Assembly: GCA_045580875.1 (NCBI GenBank)
Contig: JAZNOP010000060.1
Coordinates: 3,364-67,363 of the forward strand
From: SIG598 sp045580875
GTDB taxonomy: Bacteria > Bacillota > Clostridia > Oscillospirales > Acutalibacteraceae
Reading direction: 5' to 3'
DNA length: 64,000 bases
The number at the start of each line of letters is the position of its first letter. Position 1 is the stretch's first letter. The notes under the pieces were generated by a model. It was not told the DNA's origin. It saw only the letters and a list, made by a program, of their open reading frames with translations, and ran no database searches. Below are positions 24,681-33,553 of this stretch, one piece after another. The translations under genes were made by a program, and so were the position numbers.

Positions 24681-25961
24681 ATGGGCAAGAAGCTTACCCT
24701 GCAGCAGAAGCTTGAGCGCAAGCACATGAAACAGCCGCCTGCGCTGCTCTATCTGCCGCTTATAAGAGTATATTATGCGATGTGCAAACACAAGCTCGGC
24801 ATCAAATTCATATACAAGGTAAAACCGGGCAAAGACAAGAATCCCTACGTACTCATAAGCAACCACGCATCGCGCGTTGACTATCTTTACACTGCTCCGG
24901 CAGTGCTCCCCCACCGGCTCAATTATGTTGTCGGCTACAATGAATTCTTCCGCTCACATCTCAAGGGCATCTTCTCTGTAATGCAGGCTATCCCGAAGCG
25001 CAATTTTACTCCTGATGTCCACACCATCAAAGAAATAAAGCGCATAATCAATTCCGGCGGCCACGTCTGCTTCATGCCTGAGGGAATGAGCTCTATCTCC
25101 GGAGGCAATCAGCCCTGCGCACTCGGCGGCGGCAAGCTTCTGAAAAATCTTGGCGTGACCGTCTATTACACAAAAATCAAAGGCGGCTACATGACCAACA
25201 CCAAGCACTGTCTTGACGAGCGTCCCGGAAAGATAGAAATTACAGTTGACCGCCTGTTCACTCCGGAACAGCTGCAGAGCATGACCGCTGAGGAGATTCA
25301 GGATACCATGAACCGCGAGCTTTATCATGATGATTACCTGTGGAATCTCGATGCAAGAGTCAGATTCAAGGGCAAGGGACAGATGGCAAAGAATCTCGGC
25401 GATATGCTCTATCTCTGCCCGAAGTGCGGAGCTCTGCACACCATGCAGACAAACGGCAATATCATCAGATGCAGCGAATGCGGCAACGGCGCTGAGGTCA
25501 ATGAGTATTACGACCTTATTCCGCTCGACGAAAGCTGTGTCATTCCGCAGACCATTCACCACTGGTACAAGCTTGAGCGTGAGCGCGCAAGAGAAGAGGT
25601 ACAGGCGCCTGATTTCATATTCTCTGAAAAGGTAAAGCTCGGCACACTGCCTAAGTATAAATATCTTAAGAAAGAGGACACCTCAATTATCACCGGAGAA
25701 GGCACACTCACCCTTTCCCGTGACGGACTTGTATTCGACGGAACAAATGAAGGTCAGCCCTTCAGCTTCCGCCTGCCGACAAGCGCTGTGCCTACATACG
25801 GAATGTGCACCGACATAACACGCTTCTACACCTTCTATAACGGTGAATTCATGGAATTCTATCCGGAAAGAAACGACACCATGCGCTGGTTCCATCTGAC
25901 CGAGGAGCTGCACCGCGCAAACGGAGGAAAATGGGTCGACTGTTATGCCGATTATGAATAA
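24681..25961 (+). CDS. PlsC-like acyltransferase with zinc-ribbon-type insert
   Basis: A 426-residue protein. The acyltransferase core carries LISNHASRVDYLY (the H-x4-D catalytic motif) and FMPEGMSSISG (the PEG substrate block), as in 1-acylglycerol-3-phosphate acyltransferases. After residue about 240 comes a C-x2-C...C-x2-C element (LCPKCGA and CSECGNGA) likely to bind zinc, followed by a beta-rich C-terminal domain of about 150 residues. Ordinary PlsC proteins are 200-250 residues, so this is a long variant. ATG 24681 is chosen because AAAGGAG at 24666 is its ribosome binding site. It probably acts at the membrane in phospholipid or glycolipid acylation. Confidence 0.82.
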   Translation: MGKKLTLQQKLERKHMKQPPALLYLPLIRVYYAMCKHKLGIKFIYKVKPGKDKNPYVLISNHASRVDYLYTAPAVLPHRLNYVVGYNEFFRSHLKGIFSVMQAIPKRNFTPDVHTIKEIKRIINSGGHVCFMPEGMSSISGGNQPCALGGGKLLKNLGVTVYYTKIKGGYMTNTKHCLDERPGKIEITVDRLFTPEQLQSMTAEEIQDTMNRELYHDDYLWNLDARVRFKGKGQMAKNLGDMLYLCPKCGALHTMQTNGNIIRCSECGNGAEVNEYYDLIPLDESCVIPQTIHHWYKLERERAREEVQAPDFIFSEKVKLGTLPKYKYLKKEDTSIITGEGTLTLSRDGLVFDGTNEGQPFSFRLPTSAVPTYGMCTDITRFYTFYNGEFMEFYPERNDTMRWFHLTEELHRANGGKWVDCYADYE

Positions 25962-25974
25962 CCAGGAGATACAG

Positions 25975-26523
25975 ATGACTATGATAAACCTCATTTCCAA
26001 TCGCAGAAGTTATCGCGGAAAATATGAGAGCAAGGCTGTTCCGCGGGACGACCTTATAAAGATCATGCAGGCAGGGCTTGATGCCCCCTCCGGCTGCAAT
26101 AAGCAGACAACAAGCCTTATTGCAGTAGATGAGCCTGCGCTGCTCGCTGAGCTCAAGTCTCTGATAGATCCGCCGGTTGCTGAAACCGCACCTGCTTTCA
26201 TCTGCGTACTCACACGGCGCATCATCGCCTACCGTGACCGCACCTATTTCATTCAGGATTATTCTGCCGCAATTGAGAATATGCTGCTCGCAATTGAGGC
26301 GCTCGGCTATGCAAGCTGCTGGTACGAAGGACATATAACCGATGTTGACAACATTGGCAGAAAGCTCGCCGACCGTCTCGGCGTTCCTGCTGAATATGAG
26401 CTGGTATGCGTTCTTCCTGTAGGTGTTCCGGCCGCAAAAGCAGGTCAGCCGCGCAAGCTTCCGTTCGAGGAACGCGCATGGTTCAACGGCTTCGGCATTA
26501 ATTCTGAAACGAAGGAACAGTGA
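25975..26523 (+). CDS. Nitroreductase-family flavoprotein
   Basis: A 182-residue FMN-dependent nitroreductase-like protein. The N-terminal LISNRRSYRGKYESKAVPRD and the GLDAPSGCNKQT block (phosphate-binding residues of FMN) are typical, as are the C-terminal ELVCVLPVGVPAAKAGQPR and a short basic end. The substrate is not predictable. ATG 25975 has CAGGAG upstream and follows the acyltransferase stop by 13 bases; its own stop overlaps the next start (GTGATG). Position in an operon with a flavoprotein and an acyltransferase gives no clear pathway. Confidence 0.82.
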   Translation: MTMINLISNRRSYRGKYESKAVPRDDLIKIMQAGLDAPSGCNKQTTSLIAVDEPALLAELKSLIDPPVAETAPAFICVLTRRIIAYRDRTYFIQDYSAAIENMLLAIEALGYASCWYEGHITDVDNIGRKLADRLGVPAEYELVCVLPVGVPAAKAGQPRKLPFEERAWFNGFGINSETKEQ

Positions 26524-27569
26524 TGACTCTGAACACATACAAACGCATCATCAGCCTTATTCTTGCCGCAATACTTGTTCTGACAGTATTTGCAGGCTGC
26601 AGAACAGAGCATTACGCCAGTGACGATATTGTACTGTGGGCTGAGGAATATATTGGTAACGATGTAGTCATCAGTGACGAGCCGGTTATACGCGAAAGCG
26701 GACTCGACGGCTATGACGATCTTGTCTGGAGCGCATACCGCAAAAGTCTCCCTGAGGTGGAATTTGAAATATTCAGCCACAGGTTTTACGGCGGCGAATC
26801 GATAAACTATTCAATAGAAACCACCTACTGGTATGAATACGGCAGGCATTATTTCGAGCAGTACAAAGAAGAATACGGCACAGATCTTGTTCCCTATGAT
26901 GCCGGCAGAACAAACGGGGCTTATTACCTGCTGGCCGGCTTTGCCGACCGCGATGAGCTTTCTGATATTGTCAGGCAGGCAATCTCGATAGAGGAGTATA
27001 TGTATCAGCTTGGCGGTGTCGATTATATAAGCTTCCGGTTTGAATACGATGATATTCTGGCGATGAAGTCTTCTGCTGACGTTTCGGATTTCTGCGCCGG
27101 TTACGGCGAGCTTGACGAAACAGAAGAAATTCTGCTGCGTGAGCTTGCAATGTATGCCGCAGATTACAGACTCCTGCCTGATACGTTCACCGATGAGGAG
27201 CTCGAAGCTGCAATTGACTATTTTGACCGTAGATTTGAGATAACACGCGCTGACGGCAGCGTTGTCTCCTACTCCGACCTGACGCTGAACCGTTTCGGGC
27301 ACGGAATGTCATTCGGCACAGTATACGAGGTTCTCTCCCGCGAGCATTTCAGCGTTACCGGCTCACCTGAGGCTTTTTGCGTATCGGGAATCAGCGGTGA
27401 TATCTACGAATTCTCCTACAGCTTCAATGATATGCCGTATGAAAACGGTGAAGACGGTTATTACTACATCAAAAACGGCGAAAAGCTTCCTCTGGAGTAT
27501 TATTTCTACAACCACATAAAGAGTGATTTCTTTGAAGAAATAAGCGGAATGACCTTCCGGCAGATATAA
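26523..27569 (+). CDS. Predicted lipoprotein of unknown function
   Basis: A 348-residue protein with a type II signal peptide: basic start, hydrophobic run and lipobox VFAGC with Cys26 as the lipidated residue. The mature part is acidic and rich in Tyr, Glu and Asp, with no motif I recognise. It should be anchored to the outer face of the membrane. The start codon overlaps the nitroreductase stop, so the two are coupled. It is the last gene of the operon that begins with glycerate kinase and is followed by a strong terminator. Confidence 0.78.
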   Translation: MTLNTYKRIISLILAAILVLTVFAGCRTEHYASDDIVLWAEEYIGNDVVISDEPVIRESGLDGYDDLVWSAYRKSLPEVEFEIFSHRFYGGESINYSIETTYWYEYGRHYFEQYKEEYGTDLVPYDAGRTNGAYYLLAGFADRDELSDIVRQAISIEEYMYQLGGVDYISFRFEYDDILAMKSSADVSDFCAGYGELDETEEILLRELAMYAADYRLLPDTFTDEELEAAIDYFDRRFEITRADGSVVSYSDLTLNRFGHGMSFGTVYEVLSREHFSVTGSPEAFCVSGISGDIYEFSYSFNDMPYENGEDGYYYIKNGEKLPLEYYFYNHIKSDFFEEISGMTFRQI

Positions 27570-27587
27570 ATCAGCTTTAAAATGACG

Positions 27588-27623
27588 ATCCCCTCAGAGC
27601 AGTACTGCCCTGAGGGGATTTTT
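27588..27623 (+). terminator. Intrinsic terminator of the glycerate kinase operon
   Basis: A 10-bp stem ATCCCCTCAG/CTGAGGGGAT is followed by TTTT. The converging LCP gene ends about 30 bases downstream. Confidence 0.85.
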
Positions 27624-27651
27624 GTATTATCCGGATTGTGTCTGAGAAGCA

Positions 27652-29412
27652 TTACTGCTCCTGAGCATTTTCTTCAGCCTGTGCAGCTGCCTTTGCTTCC
27701 TCTGAGATATAGGGAATATCAACTCCGTTGGTCGAATTGCCGAAGGTATATGTCAGGTCATCATCATAAATGAACTTCTGCAGATATTCAGCGTTGAAGG
27801 TGTAATTGGCTATAACCACCTCGGTGATTTCACCGTTGATATCCACTTTATCATTGCCCCACGAGCCGTTTACCGGCAGTGAGTAGCCCGTAAACTCATA
27901 ATCAGCCAGCCTGCCTGCACGATTAATTATGTTATACACCTGATATGATGTCATGTCGGTGGTGACGTAAGGCAGTACAGAATAGATAGCTGCTGTACGG
28001 TCTATTGCAGGTGTCTGACCTACACTTCTGTAGATATTCTCAAGCACTCCGCGCATACGCACAACTCTCTGAGCATCAGTACAGTCGCCGATGTACTTCA
28101 TACGCAGGTAGTTGAGCATCTCGGTGCCGCTGAGAGTATAAAGACCGCCGGCGGTATATCTCGGGAAGTTGCCGTATTTCCAGTGACTGCTCATGTATGC
28201 AGCTTCCTCATTGGTGATATTCATTGTAATACCGCCCAGCTTATTCACGATAACCTGAAGGGCATCGTAATCTATGGAAACGATATTGTCAATCTTCACG
28301 CAGAGATTGAGCTCGACACTCTCACGCAGTATATCAAGCGCACGGTTGCCGTTAGCCGAATCGTAGAAGAACGCCTCGCCTATCATATTGTTGCGGTAAT
28401 CAGGAATCTGTGCGTAGAGCTCTCTTGCAATTGACACAAGCTTAATCTTGTCGTGGACATGGTCGATTGCAACAAGCAGAAGTGCATCACACTCGCCGGC
28501 ATCACCCGAACCGATGGCATTGCTTACTCCTGCGAGGAGTATCACCTGAATATCCTTGTCTGTTCTCGGTGTGACTGTCGGAAGGGTAATATCGTTGGTT
28601 ATTTCTTCCGAAAGCTGCGCCTGCATTGCTGCCGACTCATCAAGCGTAAGTCTTACAGGAGCATGAGACTCGCTGTCGACAAAATTGACCTGTCCGACCA
28701 TTGAGCCGAAGAATATCAGCTTGACTATCACATATATCACAAAAAGTATACCGACTGCAAGTGCCGCCGATTTGACCCATATAGGAAGCGGGCGGTGATT
28801 GCGTACGCGGTATCTGATACGATTCGATACAAACCCCTCGGGCGGGGTGTAAAAGTCCTCGTCGCTCTGCGGCTGACGTCCGGTTACAAGTGATGTGACC
28901 TTAACTTTAAGCTGGTCAAAAATCGAATTGCCGCCCTCGACGTCCATTATCTCCATTGTCTTTCTGCCAACAGGCACCGGCTGTGCGGTCGGCTCTGCAG
29001 GTGCATCAGGCTGTGGATTGAACCGCGGTCTTGCAGCGGGCTGTGCCTGCGGTGATGAGATATCTGCCGGAGCTGCGGGCTGGCTATTTATCGACACTGT
29101 CGGTGTATCTGGCGGCGGATTGAAAAAAGGCTTTGCAGCAGGCGGCGCCTGCGGTGATGACGGCTGAACATCTTCCGGCATATCACTCTGAGGCATCTTG
29201 AACTGCCTGCGCTCTCTCGGACTGCGGCGGAGCGAAGTCACAAAACCGGCTTCCGGTGCAGCAGGAGCAGGCGGCATATCATCAAAGTCACTGCCCATTG
29301 AATCAAAGTCATCAGCAAAACCTGCGCCGAGCGGTTCGCCGGAATCAGGCTGCATTGCATTGTTTATCTCCGGCAGGTCACGCGGCATGCGTTTGTCTTT
29401 GGGGGTAAACAT
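27652..29412 (-). CDS. LytR-CpsA-Psr (LCP) family protein with long Pro-rich cytoplasmic tail
   Basis: A 586-residue membrane protein. Residues 1-200 are cytoplasmic, Pro/Ala-rich and repetitive (SSPQAQPAARPRFNPQPDAP and similar units). A single helix (SAALAVGILFVIYVIVK) leads to an extracellular LCP domain. LCP enzymes transfer glycopolymers such as teichoic acid or capsule to peptidoglycan. LVSIARELYAQIP takes the place of the usual SIPRD motif, and GECDALLLV replaces R-x-D-T, so two residues that normally contact the pyrophosphate differ. Arg residues in DAQRVVRMRG are kept. ATG 29412 follows GGAGG. Function may be altered. Confidence 0.82.
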   Translation of the reverse strand: MFTPKDKRMPRDLPEINNAMQPDSGEPLGAGFADDFDSMGSDFDDMPPAPAAPEAGFVTSLRRSPRERRQFKMPQSDMPEDVQPSSPQAPPAAKPFFNPPPDTPTVSINSQPAAPADISSPQAQPAARPRFNPQPDAPAEPTAQPVPVGRKTMEIMDVEGGNSIFDQLKVKVTSLVTGRQPQSDEDFYTPPEGFVSNRIRYRVRNHRPLPIWVKSAALAVGILFVIYVIVKLIFFGSMVGQVNFVDSESHAPVRLTLDESAAMQAQLSEEITNDITLPTVTPRTDKDIQVILLAGVSNAIGSGDAGECDALLLVAIDHVHDKIKLVSIARELYAQIPDYRNNMIGEAFFYDSANGNRALDILRESVELNLCVKIDNIVSIDYDALQVIVNKLGGITMNITNEEAAYMSSHWKYGNFPRYTAGGLYTLSGTEMLNYLRMKYIGDCTDAQRVVRMRGVLENIYRSVGQTPAIDRTAAIYSVLPYVTTDMTSYQVYNIINRAGRLADYEFTGYSLPVNGSWGNDKVDINGEITEVVIANYTFNAEYLQKFIYDDDLTYTFGNSTNGVDIPYISEEAKAAAQAEENAQEQ

Positions 29413-29587
29413 GGTTTGTCCTCCATGAAAAATATAATAATATAGTATTATATCGGACACTGTGCTGCTTTTCAATATAATAAATGTAAACAAATCCTGC
29501 TGTGCCGATGTATGTACAATTTACACTTGCGCGCCGGGCGTTCATGGCATATAATCTAATCAGCTGAAAATACAGGAGATGAAATTT

Positions 29588-30154
29588 ATGAGAACACTTG
29601 AAGATGCACGCGCTGCCTGCATGAACTGCACCGACTGCGGTCTGTGCGACGGCAGAACCAACGTTGTATATGGCGTTGGTGATCCTCATGCTGATATAAT
29701 GTTCATCGGCGAGGGACCCGGCGAACAGGAGGACCTGACCGGTCAGCCCTTTGTCGGAAGAGCCGGAAAACTGCTTGACCTGATGCTTGATGCGATAGGT
29801 CTTTCACGCGAAAACAACATATACATCGCCAATGTTGTCAAATGCCGTCCGCCGAAAAACCGCGATCCGCTGCCTGAGGAAATGGAACTGTGCAGCAAGT
29901 GGCTCGAGGAGCAGGTTGCTCTCATCGACCCGAAGATAATCGTCTGTCTCGGTCGTTTTTCTGCCGGCAGATTCATCAATCCTGACATCAAAATTACGAA
30001 GGAGCACGGTCAGTTCACCGAGAAAAACGGCCGTCTTTACATGGCAACACTGCACCCCTCGGCTCTGCTGAGAAATCCTCGCCAGAAACCTGAAGCCTTC
30101 GAGGATTTCCTCAAGCTGCGCGACAAGCTTGAGCAGCTGAGCGCGCAGGAGTAA
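29588..30154 (+). CDS. Family 4 uracil-DNA glycosylase (Fe-S type)
   Basis: A 188-residue DNA-repair enzyme that removes uracil. It has the N-terminal cysteine cluster CMNCTDCGLC, motif A GEGPGEQEDLTGQPFVGRAG, two more cysteines (VVKC and ELCSKW) completing the 4Fe-4S ligands, and motif B LHPSALLRNP. Length and motif spacing fit family 4 well. ATG 29588 is preferred to the in-frame ATG at 29579, because the AGGAG at 29573 lies at a proper distance only from the former. It is monocistronic and followed by a terminator. Confidence 0.93.
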   Translation: MRTLEDARAACMNCTDCGLCDGRTNVVYGVGDPHADIMFIGEGPGEQEDLTGQPFVGRAGKLLDLMLDAIGLSRENNIYIANVVKCRPPKNRDPLPEEMELCSKWLEEQVALIDPKIIVCLGRFSAGRFINPDIKITKEHGQFTEKNGRLYMATLHPSALLRNPRQKPEAFEDFLKLRDKLEQLSAQE

Positions 30155-30184
30155 TCTGTATTAAATAAAACTGAATATACGTCA

Positions 30185-30234
30185 AACAGGCGTGACCGTC
30201 ATTTTGCGACAGTCACGCCTGTTGTTATTTTTTG
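30185..30234 (+). terminator. Intrinsic terminator of the uracil-DNA glycosylase gene
   Basis: AACAGGCGTGAC pairs with GTCACGCCTGTT across a 15-base loop, followed by GTTATTTTTT. It also touches the end of the converging GTPase gene. Confidence 0.82.
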
Positions 30235-32825
30235 TCAGATTCGTCTGCTGCGGCGTCAATCAGGTCGCCAAGTTTTGCTTTTGGTACATTTGAATTGACA
30301 GCGTCAAGCGCTTCGGCAATGCGCGCGTGTACACTGTCCACCTCCTGTTCGAACTCGCGGGCTGAAGTGCGCAGTATTCCTGCACGCACAACCGAGAGCT
30401 GTATCAGCCTGTCGGAGGAAACGACACGCACGTGCTCATTCTTTCCTATTTCTCCGACGAGTGTTTCTATATAGTTATCACCCAGCTCGTTTTCCTTTGT
30501 GTACGCAACGCGGATATTCTGATAATCAAAACGCTCTCCCCTGCCGCCCGGAACGCGGTAGGCATCGAACACGAGAATGACGTTCTCCTTGGTGTATGCG
30601 CTGTAATTGCAGAGGATATCCATCAGCCGCTCGCGTGCCGATTCAAGACTGCTGTCGGCAATGCGTTTAAGGTCGTCCCACGCAAAAATGACATTGTAGC
30701 CGTCTACTATGACATAACGCTTGCGCGGCTCAGGCAGCGTGAAACTCTTCTCGTTGGCAATTCTTTCCGGTCGGCGGTACTGTGCCCGTTTTATCGGTCC
30801 GAATTCGCGCTCCATTATTGCCTCGAGCTCTTTTTCATCAATATTCAGTGTCCGGTGGCTGTAGCCGACAGGCGCTCCCCTGTCTTTCTTTATGCAGCTT
30901 TCAAGATGCATATATTCCGGCACCTTATCCCACTTGACGGCAAAACCGCCTCCATGGGCGCAGAAAACCGAATCGGGAGGATTTTCCATATCGGCTTCCG
31001 GCTGATAACAGGTATCAAGAATTACACTCTCACTGTTGTGACATTCATCATATCCGGCAAGCTCAAAGAAAACTCTGCCGCGTCCGCCGGTATATGCTGC
31101 AACCTCGGCGGCATAGCCGTTCATCAGCACCACCGGCGCACGTCCGGTAAGCACTGACATTCCGCCGCTTTCCTCCGGTCTGCCGACAGTGCCTTTACGC
31201 ATACGTATATCATTTATAGCTCGTCCCAGCTGTTCAAAAGGCACCTCGAGACGGAATGCATAATACGGCTCGAGCAGCACCGACTTTGCCTGCATCAGAC
31301 CCTGACGCACTGCGCGGTAGGTCGCCTGTCTGAAATCGCCGCCCTCGGTATGCTTGAGATGTGCTCTGCCTGCCGCAAGCGTAATCTTCATATCGGTTAT
31401 CGGGGAGCCGGTGAGCACACCCAGATGCTGTTTTTCATTCAGATGCATAAGCACAAGTCTCTGCCAGTTGCGGTCGAGAACATCTTCACTCACCGAGCTG
31501 TCAAATACAAGACCTTTTCCGCGCGGCAGCGGTTCCATGAGCAGATGCACCTCGGCATAATGCCGCAGCGGCTCGTAATGACCGACACCCTCAACGGTAT
31601 CGGCGATTGTTTCCTTATACAGCACTCTGCCCTCGTCGATGGTCACATCGACACCAAACTTATCGAGTATCAGGCTGTGCAGAATCTCTACCTGCACCTC
31701 ACCCATCAGGCTGACGTGTATTTCCTGCAAGTGCTCGCTCCATGTGATGTGCAGCTGCGGATCCTCTTCCTCAAGCTGGCGCAGTTTCGGCAGCATGGTG
31801 CGGGCATCGCAATTCTGCGGCAGCAGCACACGATAATTCATTACCGGCTCGAGCATCGGCTTTTCTGAATTCGCCTCGTATCCGAGACCCATTCCGTTGT
31901 ATGTGTTTACCGGTCCGGTTACGGCACAGACACCGCCTGCCGGCACCTCATCTACCGTTATATATTTTTCTCCGTAATATATACGGATCTGGTTTATCTT
32001 TTCGCCGTCTCCTCCGGAAGCGATGGTATCCTTGACACGCAGAGTACCTCCGGTTACCTTGAGATGGGTAAGGCGGTCGTTTTTATCGCGGCTGATTTTA
32101 AACACCTTTGCTCCGAATGTCGCCGGATACTCCTGCGGCATTATAATCCGGTCAAGCCATGAAAGGAACTCTTCCACTCCGTCAAGCTTCAAGCCTGAGC
32201 CGAAAAAGCAAGGAAACACTCTGCGGCAAAGCAGCATCTTCGCAATATCCCCGTCAGCTACACTGCCTGTTTCAAGAAATTCCTCCAGCAGTGATTCCGA
32301 ACACATCGCAACACCCTCGGCTCTTGCTTCATCATCAGCCGAGAAATCAACACAGCAGCTGTCCAGTTCCTTCTGAAGTTCAGCCATAAGCTCTTCCCTG
32401 CTGCGCCTTGCGAAATCCATTTTGGTAACGAATATCATTACCGGAATATTATAGGAACGCAGAAGCCTCCACAGAGTACGGGTGTGCGCCTGTACGCCGT
32501 CTATACCACTGATGACAAGCACCGCATAGTCAAGCACCTGCAATACCCGCTCTGTTTCTGACGAAAAATCGATGTGTCCCGGAGTGTCGAGCATGGTCAC
32601 CTCAAGCTCGCCGGTCGTGAAGACCGCCTGACTTGCGAATATTGTTATTCCGCGTTCACGCTCAAGCCGGTGGGTATCAAGAGCTGTATCGCCGTGATCC
32701 ACCCTGCCGAGACTGCGCGATTTGCCTGAGCAGTAAAGCAACGCTTCAGCAAGTGTTGTCTTTCCGGCATCAACATGGGCAAGCAAAGCCGTACAGCATT
32801 TTCTTTTTTTTGATTGTTCTGACAC
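30225..32825 (-). CDS. TetM-like translational GTPase fused to a YacP/Rae1-like NYN ribonuclease domain
   Basis: An 866-residue protein starting at GTG behind GAGGGG. Residues 1-about 690 are a ribosome-protection-type GTPase of the EF-G/TetM family: G1 AHVDAGKTT (16-24), RERGITI switch, G3 DTPGH (80-84), G4 TKMD (134-137, where NKxD is usual), plus domains II to V (HITWSEHLQEIHVSLMGEVQ; LEVPFEQLGRAINDIRMRKG). Residues 703-866 form an NYN domain like YacP/Rae1: VDGYNVIFAWDDL with Asp708, VFDAYRV with Asp754, TKENELGDNYIE, VVSSDR and RTSAREFEQEV. Rae1 cleaves mRNA in the ribosomal A site, where TetM-like factors bind, so the fusion suggests delivery of a nuclease to stalled ribosomes. Tetracycline resistance is not implied. 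Confidence 0.88.
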   Translation of the reverse strand: MSEQSKKRKCCTALLAHVDAGKTTLAEALLYCSGKSRSLGRVDHGDTALDTHRLERERGITIFASQAVFTTGELEVTMLDTPGHIDFSSETERVLQVLDYAVLVISGIDGVQAHTRTLWRLLRSYNIPVMIFVTKMDFARRSREELMAELQKELDSCCVDFSADDEARAEGVAMCSESLLEEFLETGSVADGDIAKMLLCRRVFPCFFGSGLKLDGVEEFLSWLDRIIMPQEYPATFGAKVFKISRDKNDRLTHLKVTGGTLRVKDTIASGGDGEKINQIRIYYGEKYITVDEVPAGGVCAVTGPVNTYNGMGLGYEANSEKPMLEPVMNYRVLLPQNCDARTMLPKLRQLEEEDPQLHITWSEHLQEIHVSLMGEVQVEILHSLILDKFGVDVTIDEGRVLYKETIADTVEGVGHYEPLRHYAEVHLLMEPLPRGKGLVFDSSVSEDVLDRNWQRLVLMHLNEKQHLGVLTGSPITDMKITLAAGRAHLKHTEGGDFRQATYRAVRQGLMQAKSVLLEPYYAFRLEVPFEQLGRAINDIRMRKGTVGRPEESGGMSVLTGRAPVVLMNGYAAEVAAYTGGRGRVFFELAGYDECHNSESVILDTCYQPEADMENPPDSVFCAHGGGFAVKWDKVPEYMHLESCIKKDRGAPVGYSHRTLNIDEKELEAIMEREFGPIKRAQYRRPERIANEKSFTLPEPRKRYVIVDGYNVIFAWDDLKRIADSSLESARERLMDILCNYSAYTKENVILVFDAYRVPGGRGERFDYQNIRVAYTKENELGDNYIETLVGEIGKNEHVRVVSSDRLIQLSVVRAGILRTSAREFEQEVDSVHARIAEALDAVNSNVPKAKLGDLIDAAADESDKK

Positions 32826-32954
32826 GGCAATAGCCCCTCTCGTACAAACTATTTGAGTATTATATCACGAAAACAAGCTTTAGTCGATAGCAACGTCTGC
32901 AATTTTATCTCAATTGCAGCGTACTATAAATCCGGTGTTCAGAATTTTCTAGAA

Positions 32955-33008
32955 TTAACAAAACTTAAACAAATCATAAAACATTCAAAAACATCGGCAG
33001 GATAAAAT
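32955..33008 (+). promoter_or_regulatory. Four 10-bp direct repeats next to a -10 element: response-regulator operator candidate
   Basis: Consecutive decamers TTAACAAAAC, TTAAACAAAT, CATAAAACAT and TCAAAAACAT (32955-32994) are followed by TAAAAT at 33003-33008. Helical-turn-spaced TTAA-ACA repeats in the -35 region are what OmpR/PhoB-type regulators bind, and such a regulator is encoded 1.2 kb downstream. No good -35 hexamer is present, as expected for an activated promoter. Confidence 0.55.
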
Positions 33009-33061
33009 GCAGACATCAGGTGAGAAAAACACCGAAATCAAGATGTAAGGAGAAATGAAAA

Positions 33062-33478
33062 ATGGCAACTTCAAAAATAACCAAGGCAGTAAGAAAGACC
33101 GCAGAGGTCGTAACAGAGGGCTATCAGAAAATCGAGGACGGCGTTGTCGGCGGTTATCAGAAGATCGAAGACGGTGTGGTCAGCGGATTCACAAAAATCA
33201 CAGACAGATTTGTCGACACATTCCTCACCAGAGACGGCGAGACCGTTGATGAAGCAAAGCAGAGACTTGCAGATGAGCAGACAGCACGTGAGGAAGCCTC
33301 CAAAGCTGCAGCAGAACAGCGAGCAGCACAGCAGCAGGCTCGCATCGATGCAGGAAATGCTCAGATTGAGCGCATTCAGGCAGAGAACAGAGCAATGATC
33401 GAGCGCAATCACGCTGCATCAAAGGCTATTGTCGAAGCCAGCCTCGAGGCAAGCAGAAACGCCGGAAAGAAAAACTGA
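33062..33478 (+). CDS. Amphipathic 11-residue-repeat protein
   Basis: A 138-residue protein without signal peptide or membrane helix. Residues 15-50 contain near-perfect 11-residue repeats (TEGYQKIEDGV, VGGYQKIEDGV, VSGFTKITDRF), the periodicity of membrane-surface helices in synuclein, perilipin and apolipoproteins. Residues 60-138 are a highly charged Ala/Glu/Arg helix, probably coiled coil. It probably lies on the membrane surface. AAGGAG precedes ATG. It heads a locus with small membrane proteins and a two-component system, so a role in envelope stress or membrane scaffolding is plausible but unproven. I know of no characterised homologue. Confidence 0.8.
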   Translation: MATSKITKAVRKTAEVVTEGYQKIEDGVVGGYQKIEDGVVSGFTKITDRFVDTFLTRDGETVDEAKQRLADEQTAREEASKAAAEQRAAQQQARIDAGNAQIERIQAENRAMIERNHAASKAIVEASLEASRNAGKKN

Positions 33479-33553
33479 GTATTATATTCCGCAAGCAATC
33501 AAAAAAAACAATCCACAGACAATATAATCAATTACGAAAGGTGATAATCAATA

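Noticed and set aside
30225..32825. A tetracycline-resistance gene
   Set aside because: The GTPase resembles TetM-type proteins, but the added nuclease domain and lack of resistance-gene context do not support that role. I keep the neutral family name.
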